Below the pieces are notes generated by a model that worked only from the letters and a program-made list of their open reading frames with translations, had not been told where the DNA came from and ran no database searches. Below, piece by piece: positions 58,941 through 64,000 of a stretch of 64,000 bases of DNA. Position numbers and translations under genes: made by a program. Where the stretch lies: assembly GCF_017876405.1 (NCBI RefSeq), contig NZ_JAGINW010000001.1, positions 8,631,203 through 8,695,202 on the forward strand, in the 5' to 3' direction. How positions within the stretch are numbered: position 1 is the first letter of the stretch; each line of letters starts with the position of its first letter. This DNA is from Kibdelosporangium banguiense (GTDB lineage Bacteria; Actinomycetota; Actinomycetes; Mycobacteriales; Pseudonocardiaceae).

Positions 58941-59501
58941 TCATTGGCGTTTGGCCAGGGCGACGAGGTAGCGGCATGGCGTGTCGGTGGGGTTGATGAA
59001 CGAGCATGGGGTGGGTGGCCCGAGTTGGAGGCAGTCGCCGGCGTCGAGCTCGTGGTCGGTGTCGCCTTCGCGGAAGCGTAGGTGGCCGGCCAGGATCCAG
59101 AGCTGCTGGTGTTTGAAGGTGTAGGAGTCGGCCAGGTAGGAGACCACGGCGCCGGGTGGGAGTTCGACCTCGACCAGTTCGAGCGGGCCGCCGGCGGGCG
59201 GGGAGATCGCGCGCCTGACGTAGCCGGTCTCGGGGTCGGTCCAGGTCGGTTGCTCGGCCGCGCGGACCAGGCGCTGACTGGTGCCTTCGGCGCGGGCGAC
59301 CAGTTCGGACAGGGTCATGCCGAGGGCGGCGGACAGGCGTCCGAGCAGGGCGGCGGTGGGCTGGGCGTCGCCGCGTTCGATCTTGGTGATCATCGCGCGG
59401 GAGACGCCGGAGCGTTCGGCCAGGGCGTTGACCGACATGTCCCGGGCGGCGCGGGCCTCACGCAGGGTCGTGGCCAGGGAGTCGGACAGCGCGTCGGTCA
59501 T
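58941..59501 (-). CDS. XRE-family regulator with C-terminal cupin
   Basis: A 186-residue regulator. The helix-turn-helix is at about 12-65 (MSVNALAERSGVSRAMITKI) and the cupin sensor domain at about 105-180 (VELPPGAVVSYLADSYTFKH, then LDAGDCLQLGPPTPCSF). It probably binds a small metabolite and controls the divergent GNAT gene 40 bp away. Two ACTATAG motifs 21 bp apart lie between the genes. ATG 59501 (MTDALSDS) is preferred over an upstream ATG inside the operator region. Confidence 0.9.
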   Translation of the reverse strand: MTDALSDSLATTLREARAARDMSVNALAERSGVSRAMITKIERGDAQPTAALLGRLSAALGMTLSELVARAEGTSQRLVRAAEQPTWTDPETGYVRRAISPPAGGPLELVEVELPPGAVVSYLADSYTFKHQQLWILAGHLRFREGDTDHELDAGDCLQLGPPTPCSFINPTDTPCRYLVALAKRQ

Positions 59502-59508
59502 GCTTGTC

Positions 59509-59536
59509 ACTATAGCGCCAGTTGTGGCTACTATAG
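59509..59536. promoter_or_regulatory. Paired ACTATAG sites (XRE operator)
   Basis: ACTATAG at 59509-59515 and 59530-59536 are spaced by 21 bp, two helical turns, each containing the palindrome CTATAG. They fill the 40-bp gap between the divergent XRE and GNAT genes and stand out as A+T-rich. They could also contain the -10 boxes. Confidence 0.6.
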
Positions 59537-59541
59537 TTTTC

Positions 59542-60054
59542 ATGAAGGTGAGGGACGCGTCGGAACTCGACGCTGAGGCGTGCGCGGCGATCTACGCGCC
59601 ATACGTCACGGACACCGCGATCACGTTCGAGTACGAACCGCCGACAGTGGCGGAAATGGCGCAGCGCATAGCCAGCGCGCTGAGCACACACGCGTGGCTG
59701 GCGCTGGAGGACGACAACGGCCGTGTCATCGGGTACGCCTACGGCGGTCCGTTCAAGGCGCGTGAGGCCTACAGGTGGTCATGTGAGGTCAGCGTCTACT
59801 TGGAGCTAGGTGTACGGCGCAAGGGTGGCGGGCGCGCACTGTACGAGGTGTTGTTCGAGCGTCTGACTGAGCGTGGGTACCGCATGGCTGCCGCAGGCAT
59901 GACGTTGCCGAACGACGCGAGCGAGGGTCTGCACCGCGCGATGGGGTTCGAACCGGTCGGCACGTATCGGCGGATCGGCTGGAAGAACGGCGCGTGGCGC
60001 GACGTGGCCTGGGTTCAGCGAGAGCTCGTCGCGGGCGACGACCCACCGAGCTGA
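59542..60054 (+). CDS. PAT-like GNAT N-acetyltransferase
   Basis: A 170-residue acetyltransferase resembling phosphinothricin acetyltransferases (Pat/Bar): VRDASELDAEACAAIYAPYV at the start, then DTAITFEYEPPT, WSCEVSVYLELGVRRKGGGR (acetyl-CoA motif A) and HRAMGFEPVGTYRRIGWKNG. It would acetylate an amino-acid-like amine such as a glutamine-synthetase inhibitor or methionine sulfone. Adjacent divergent XRE-cupin control suggests induction by substrate. Confidence 0.9.
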   Translation: MKVRDASELDAEACAAIYAPYVTDTAITFEYEPPTVAEMAQRIASALSTHAWLALEDDNGRVIGYAYGGPFKAREAYRWSCEVSVYLELGVRRKGGGRALYEVLFERLTERGYRMAAAGMTLPNDASEGLHRAMGFEPVGTYRRIGWKNGAWRDVAWVQRELVAGDDPPS

Positions 60055-60101
60055 ATACTTTGCCCTTGAGCTAAGTGTCTCGACCGGCCATACTTAGCCG
60101 C

Positions 60102-60440
60102 ATGGCACAGTATTCGGCTGAGATCGACGGGGTGTTCGTCGCGCTCGCCGACCCGACCCGGCGTGGCGTCATCCGGCGTCTTGGCCGCGGCCCGACGAGC
60201 GTGGGCGATCTGGCCCGCGAGTTCCCGATGACTCTTCCCTCGTTCATGAAGCATGTGCGGACGCTTGAAGCGAACGGCCTGATCCGCACGGTCAAGTCCG
60301 GCCGCGTACGCACCTGCGTGCTAAACCGCGACCGGCTGGCCCTGCTTGAGGACTGGCTCGCCGAGCAGCGCCTGATCTGGGAAGAGCGCACCGACCGGCT
60401 CGAACGCCTCGTCACCGACCCCGAGGAGCAGCAACCGTGA
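60102..60440 (+). CDS. ArsR-family regulator coupled to an SRPBCC protein
   Basis: A 112-residue winged-helix protein with FVALADPTRRGVIRRLGRGP, LAREFPMTLPSFMKHVRTLE and the wing SGRVRTCVLN. It has no Cys metal site. The C-terminal LEDWLAEQRLIWEERTDRLE is the usual end of ArsR proteins paired with AHSA1 genes. It overlaps the next gene by 4 bp (GTGA) and begins a four-gene run. Confidence 0.92.
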   Translation: MAQYSAEIDGVFVALADPTRRGVIRRLGRGPTSVGDLAREFPMTLPSFMKHVRTLEANGLIRTVKSGRVRTCVLNRDRLALLEDWLAEQRLIWEERTDRLERLVTDPEEQQP

Positions 60441-60913
60441 ACCCCGATCTCGACCTGACCCTGGAGCGGATCATCCGCGCGCCCCGCGCTGTGGTCTGGC
60501 AGGCGTGGACCGATCCCGCGCGCTTTGCCCAGTGGTGGCTCCCGGCTCCGACCGTGTGCCGTGTCGACCGCCTGGAGACACGGCCCGGCGGTGCGCTCGT
60601 GACACACATGAGCGACGACGGGGTGGAGTTCGTCCCGCACGTCAACGCGAGCTTCCTTGTCGTGGACGAACTTGAGCGGATCGTGTTCACCAACGCGATC
60701 GACAGCGCCTGGCGCCCCGCGCAACCCGAGCCGGTCGGCATGACCGCGGAGATCACGCTGGCCGATCATCCCGATGGCACGGACTACCGGGTCCTTGTCC
60801 GGCACGGCGATCCGGCCTCCCGCGCCCGCCACGAGAAACTCGGCTTCATCGACGGCTGGGGCACGGTCACCAAGCAACTCGCCGGCCTCGCCGAAAACCA
60901 GGCCGCACGATGA
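60437..60913 (+). CDS. SRPBCC/AHSA1-like protein
   Basis: A 158-residue helix-grip protein. It starts LTLERIIRAPRAVVWQAWTD, then PARFAQWWLPAPTVCRVDRL and the C-terminal amphipathic helix GFIDGWGTVTKQLAGLAE. It binds a hydrophobic ligand, but a specific function is unknown. It starts with GTG overlapping the ArsR stop and overlaps the RibD-like gene by 4 bp, so all are co-translated. Confidence 0.92.
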   Translation: MNPDLDLTLERIIRAPRAVVWQAWTDPARFAQWWLPAPTVCRVDRLETRPGGALVTHMSDDGVEFVPHVNASFLVVDELERIVFTNAIDSAWRPAQPEPVGMTAEITLADHPDGTDYRVLVRHGDPASRARHEKLGFIDGWGTVTKQLAGLAENQAAR

Positions 60914-61542
60914 AGATCGCCCTCACCGAGTTCGTCACCCTCGACGGGGTCAGCCAGGGCCCCGGCTCACCGGCCGAGGACACCAGCGACGGCTTCACCC
61001 GGGGCGGTTGGCTCGTGCCGTACCTGGACGAACTCTTCGTCCGGCGTACTTCCGAGTGGCTGGATCTCGCGGACGGCCTGCTGCTCGGGCGGCGCACCTA
61101 CGAGGCGTTCGCCCGGGACTGGCCGCGGATCACCGACCCGGACGACCCGTTCACCGAGCGGATGAACGCACTGCCGAAGTACGTGGTGACCAGCACCCTC
61201 ACCAAAGGAAACTGGCACCCGGTGACCCTGCTGCGCGGCGACCCGATCCAGACCGTGGGGCAACTCAAGACCCAGCCGGGACGGGAACTCCAGATCCACG
61301 GAAGCGCAAGACTCGGCAACGCCCTGTTGGCCGCGGGCCTCGTCGACACGCTCCGGCTCGTCGTCGCGCCGACCATGATCGGAACCGGACGGCGGCTGCT
61401 GGACCATCCGAACGAATCCATGGGCTTGCGGCTCGTCGGCCACGAAGTGACGGCAAGCGGCATGCTGCTGCTCGAGTACGAACCTTCCGGCGCCGCCCCG
61501 GTGGCCGAATACGAGGGCGTCACCGCATTCGTCTCCACTTAG
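60910..61542 (+). CDS. Dihydrofolate reductase-family (RibD C-terminal-like) protein
   Basis: A 210-residue NADPH-binding protein with the DHFR/RibD_C fold: MKIALTEFVTLDGVSQGPGS at the start, DGLLLGRRTYEAFARDWP, LPKYVVTSTLTKGNWHPVTL and ELQIHGSARLGNALLAAGLV. It is common in actinobacterial ArsR-SRPBCC operons. Its substrate is unknown, and housekeeping folate or riboflavin roles are unlikely. Confidence 0.9.
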   Translation: MKIALTEFVTLDGVSQGPGSPAEDTSDGFTRGGWLVPYLDELFVRRTSEWLDLADGLLLGRRTYEAFARDWPRITDPDDPFTERMNALPKYVVTSTLTKGNWHPVTLLRGDPIQTVGQLKTQPGRELQIHGSARLGNALLAAGLVDTLRLVVAPTMIGTGRRLLDHPNESMGLRLVGHEVTASGMLLLEYEPSGAAPVAEYEGVTAFVST

Positions 61543-61559
61543 GTCAGGAACTGACCGCA

Positions 61560-62003
61560 ATGACCGAAAAGCTGTGCCGCATGACCAACCAGATCAGCGT
61601 GCACCCCTACTTCGGCTATCGCGACGCCCTCGCCGCGATGGAATGGCTGGCCAAGTCCTTCGGGTTCGAGACCACCATGAGCTTCCCCGATGAGCAGGGC
61701 GGGATCGCGCATGCCGAGATGCGCCTCGGCGACGCGGTGATCATCATATTCAGCGATGTCGACGGCTATGAACGCGCCCCGCGCAAGGGCGACACCACCG
61801 GGCTGGGCATGTATCTGACCCTGCCCGGCAAGGCCGAGGTGGACACCCTCCACGAGCAGGCCGTCGGCAACGGCGCGACCAGCGTGTACGTCCCGGAAGA
61901 GACGCCGTGGGGTAACTACCGGGGTCGCGTGATCGACCTTGAGGGTTACGAGTGGAGCTTCGGCGTGCACCGTCCCGGCGAGCCGCAGACCCAGTGGGAC
62001 TAG
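61560..62003 (+). CDS. VOC-family (glyoxalase/PhnB-like) protein
   Basis: A 147-residue vicinal-oxygen-chelate protein. HPYFGYRDALAAMEWLAKSF is followed by the second module around GLGMYLTLPGKAEVDTLHEQ and RVIDLEGYEWSFGVHRPGEP. The metal ligands are only partly evident. It may bind or detoxify a small hydrophobic compound. The start could be MTEKL (61560) or MTNQIS (61581). It ends the ArsR-led run. Confidence 0.88.
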   Translation: MTEKLCRMTNQISVHPYFGYRDALAAMEWLAKSFGFETTMSFPDEQGGIAHAEMRLGDAVIIIFSDVDGYERAPRKGDTTGLGMYLTLPGKAEVDTLHEQAVGNGATSVYVPEETPWGNYRGRVIDLEGYEWSFGVHRPGEPQTQWD

Positions 62004-62045
62004 CCTTGCCGTAGTCCGCCACCAGAGGAGAACAGCATCAGCGCG

Positions 62046-62864
62046 ATGCCCGAAGGCCTGCGAGCCGACTGTCAGAACTGTTTCGGGCTGTGCTGTGTGG
62101 CGCTGCCGTTCGCGGCGTCGGCGGACTTCGCGATCACCAAGGACCCCGGGAAGCCCTGTCCCAACCTGCGGCAGGACTATCGCTGTGGCATCCACAGCAC
62201 GCTGCGGCAGCAGGGCTTCCCGGGGTGCACGGTGTTCGACTGCTTCGGCGCGGGCCAGAAGGTCTCCCAGGTGACCTTCGAGGGCAACTCGTGGCGCGGC
62301 TCCCCCGGCACCGCCAAGCAGATGTTCCAGGTCTTCCCGGTGATGCGTCAGCTGCACGAACTGCTCTGGTACCTGACCGAGGCGTTGACGCTGCCGGCCG
62401 CGAGCACGCTGCACGAGCGGCTGCGCGGTGTGCTCGAGGAGACCGAGAAGCTCACGTACGCCGACGCGGAAGTGCTGATCGAGCTGGATGTTCCCGCACA
62501 CCGGCAGAAGGTCAACGCGTTGCTGCTGGAGACGAGCGAGCTCGTGCGCGGGCGCGGTGGCAAGGACCGGCGCGGCGCGGACCTCATCGGCGCGAGGCTC
62601 CGCAACGCCGATCTGCGTGCGGCCAGCCTGCGCGGGGCGTACTTGATCGGGGCCGATCTGCGTGGCGCGGATCTGCGGACAGCCGACCTGATCGGCGCGG
62701 ACATGCGGGACGCCGATCTTTCGGGTGCCGATCTGACCGGCAGCTTCTTCCTCACCCAGGCTCAGCTCAACGCCGCCCGGGGCGACCGGGCTACGAAGGT
62801 CCCTGCCGCGCTGGAGCGGCCCGGCCATTGGGAACAGGCACCTGCCGGCAAGCGCAGGCGATAG
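62046..62864 (+). CDS. Pentapeptide-repeat protein with N-terminal cysteine cluster
   Basis: A 272-residue protein. The head (~1-75) has CQNCFGLCCVALPFAASADF and further Cys in KPCPNLRQDYRCG, PGCTVFDCFG, which resembles the CxxC-CC iron-sulfur/zinc cluster of UPF0153-type proteins. A helical linker follows (~95-175). Residues ~178-235 are about 11 pentapeptide repeats (GADLIGARLRNADLRAASLR style) forming a quadrilateral beta-helix. Pentapeptide proteins can mimic DNA and protect gyrase. Fusion to a Cys cluster is uncommon. The start ATG 62046 is 16 bases from GGAG, so the true start is a little uncertain. Confidence 0.85.
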   Translation: MPEGLRADCQNCFGLCCVALPFAASADFAITKDPGKPCPNLRQDYRCGIHSTLRQQGFPGCTVFDCFGAGQKVSQVTFEGNSWRGSPGTAKQMFQVFPVMRQLHELLWYLTEALTLPAASTLHERLRGVLEETEKLTYADAEVLIELDVPAHRQKVNALLLETSELVRGRGGKDRRGADLIGARLRNADLRAASLRGAYLIGADLRGADLRTADLIGADMRDADLSGADLTGSFFLTQAQLNAARGDRATKVPAALERPGHWEQAPAGKRRR

Positions 62865-62873
62865 CGTGTCGCC

Positions 62874-63692
62874 GTGCAGATTGGCGTGAACGTCCCGAAT
62901 TTCGGGCCTGGTACGGACCCCGCGGTGCTGCGTGACTGGGCGCAGACGGTGGAAGGTCTTGGCTACGACTTGCTGATGATGTCCGACCACGTGGCGGTGA
63001 CGCCGGATGTGGCCGCGCAGTATCCGGCGCCGTTCTACGAGCCGTTCACGACGTTGTCGTGGCTGGCCGGGATCACCAGCCGTGTCCTGCTCGGCACGAC
63101 CGTGCTGATCGTGCCGTACCGCCATCCCCTCCTCACCGCGCGGATGGCCGCGAACCTCAACCAGCTCAGCGGTGGCCGGCTGATCCTCGGCGTCGGCGTG
63201 GGCTGGGCGCGTCAGGAGTTCGAGGCGCTCGGTGTCCCCTTCGAGCGTCGCGGCAAGATCACCGACGAGTACATCCAGGCGATGCGTGCCGCGTGGGAGA
63301 ACGAGGCGGATTACGGCAAGGGACGGATCCCCATCTGGGTCGGCGGCAACAGCGATGCCGCGTTGCGGCGCGCGATCCAGCTCGGCGATGCGTGGCATCC
63401 GTTGCGGGTCACGCTGCCGTGGCTGCGCTCTGTGCTCCAGGAGCAGACCGTGCCCTTGTTCGCACCCCGCATCACGCTGCGCCTGACGTCGGAGCCCGTC
63501 ACCGATCCGGACCGCACCGCAGGCGTGGGCACGATCGAGCAGATCGTCGACGACCTGTCGCAGCTACGTCAGCTGGGCGCGCACACGGTCCTGCTGGACA
63601 CGTTCGGTGGAGACCCTGACGAGACAACACGTCCGCACGTGGCCTGGCAAGCCCTGGCGACGGTAGCCGCGAACTGGAGGGAATCCGCATGA
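62874..63692 (+). CDS. LLM-class F420-dependent oxidoreductase
   Basis: A 272-residue luciferase-like TIM-barrel enzyme. It starts MQIGVNVPNFGPGTDPAVLR, then MMSDHVAVTP, LLGTTVLIVPYRHPLLTARM, LNQLSGGRLILGVGVGWARQ and PIWVGGNSDAALRRAIQLGD. These blocks are typical of F420-using actinobacterial members. The substrate is unknown. The start is GTG 62874, 9 bp after the pentapeptide gene, suggesting co-transcription. Confidence 0.93.
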   Translation: MQIGVNVPNFGPGTDPAVLRDWAQTVEGLGYDLLMMSDHVAVTPDVAAQYPAPFYEPFTTLSWLAGITSRVLLGTTVLIVPYRHPLLTARMAANLNQLSGGRLILGVGVGWARQEFEALGVPFERRGKITDEYIQAMRAAWENEADYGKGRIPIWVGGNSDAALRRAIQLGDAWHPLRVTLPWLRSVLQEQTVPLFAPRITLRLTSEPVTDPDRTAGVGTIEQIVDDLSQLRQLGAHTVLLDTFGGDPDETTRPHVAWQALATVAANWRESA

Positions 63693-63846
63693 CACCCCTT
63701 GTGTCAACCTCACGATCGAAATCAGGTCTAGTGCTTCCCAGCTGCACCTCAGGGGAACGTGACGCAAGCCAGCCACCGGTACGCACCGAACTGAACCGTG
63801 CCAACCCAACGCGACCAAACATTGAAATCCGGGGAGGCGGAACTGC

Positions 63847-64000
63847 ATGACAGTCACACCCGACGACGAGACACACCTGCGCCGCGCCATCGCGTTGGCC
63901 GCGCACGCCCGCGCAACCGGCGACGCACCGTACGGCTCGTTGCTCGTCGGCCCGGACGGCTCCGTTCTCGCCGAGGCCCACAACACCGTGACCAGCGACA
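63847..64000 (+). CDS. Cytidine/deoxycytidylate-type deaminase, N-terminal part
   Basis: The first 51 residues of a zinc-dependent nucleoside deaminase: THLRRAIALAAHARATGDAP, then YGSLLVGPDGSVLAEAHNTV. The HAE and PCxxC zinc motifs should follow beyond the window edge. It is probably a guanine/cytosine/tRNA-adenosine deaminase-like protein and cannot be narrowed further. The preceding 154 bp contain only a small TGACAC/GTGTCA repeat at the end of the LLM gene. Confidence 0.85.
   Translation, partial: MTVTPDDETHLRRAIALAAHARATGDAPYGSLLVGPDGSVLAEAHNTVTSD

Overview
The window is about 64 kb of high-GC DNA with strong G/C bias at third codon positions, GTG starts and many 4-bp ATGA/GTGA overlaps between genes. 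The gene families (SigE-type, ECF41 and ECF42 sigma factors, LAL regulators, an actinobacterial-type menaquinone methyltransferase paralogue, F420-type oxidoreductase, EspC/WXG-like type VII substrate, rifampicin monooxygenase) point to an actinomycete, most likely Pseudonocardiales. The species is not determined. No rRNA, tRNA, CRISPR array or intact transposase was recognised.

Layout: 1-1.3 kb holds the N-terminal half of glmS and a small conserved gene. 1.4-13.7 kb is a run of regulator/enzyme pairs: a methyltransferase, a SigE-type sigma factor with its membrane partner, a TetR/flavin monooxygenase pair around an A+T-rich operator, a Ca2+/cation antiporter and ArsR regulator, a DGPF protein with an ECF42 sigma factor, Lrp/rhodanese, and a hydrolase/phosphotransferase pair with two KstR-like boxes. 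13.9-16.2 kb is an islet with a coiled-coil DNA-binding-like gene, three palindromes in front of it and a truncated acetyltransferase. 16.2-21.3 kb is a urease operon (ureAB-ureC-ureF-ureG-ureD, read right to left). 21.3-26.0 kb is degenerate: small genes, a PIN-like toxin pair, a 162-bp MITE-like element and pieces of LAL, response-regulator and other genes.

26.0-39.3 kb looks like a compact biosynthetic cluster. A TetR/MFS pair and a MenG-type methyltransferase lie next to a leftward operon encoding an active ketosynthase, a short ketosynthase-like partner without the catalytic cysteine, an ActIII-like ketoreductase, two SnoaL-like proteins, an amidohydrolase, a fumarylacetoacetate-hydrolase-family protein, an acyl carrier protein and a complete acetyl-CoA carboxylase (fused AccDA, AccB, AccC). 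Together they could make malonyl-ACP and build and tailor a small polyketide, but no canonical aromatase/cyclase is present. 40-44.5 kb carries a secreted cysteine protein, a Tat-exported haem peroxidase and a TAP-like secreted hydrolase. 44.6-48.9 kb has a kinase remnant, a frameshifted LAL gene and an intact LAL regulator.

49.1-50.5 kb is an ECF41/AhpD pair. 50.5-54.1 kb is the most unusual unit: a tightly coupled five-gene operon with a 59-residue six-cysteine peptide, MauE-like and MauD-like thiol proteins, an ABC exporter and an S26 signal peptidase. I read it as a dedicated system for oxidising, exporting and trimming a disulfide-rich peptide. Next to it is a rifampicin monooxygenase (rox) preceded by a 19-bp rifamycin-associated element. 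The rest (55.7-64 kb) holds a type VII secretion-like protein, several small oxidoreductases, an XRE-cupin/GNAT pair with spaced operators, an ArsR-SRPBCC-RibD-VOC run, a pentapeptide-repeat protein with a cysteine-rich head, an LLM oxidoreductase and the start of a deaminase gene.
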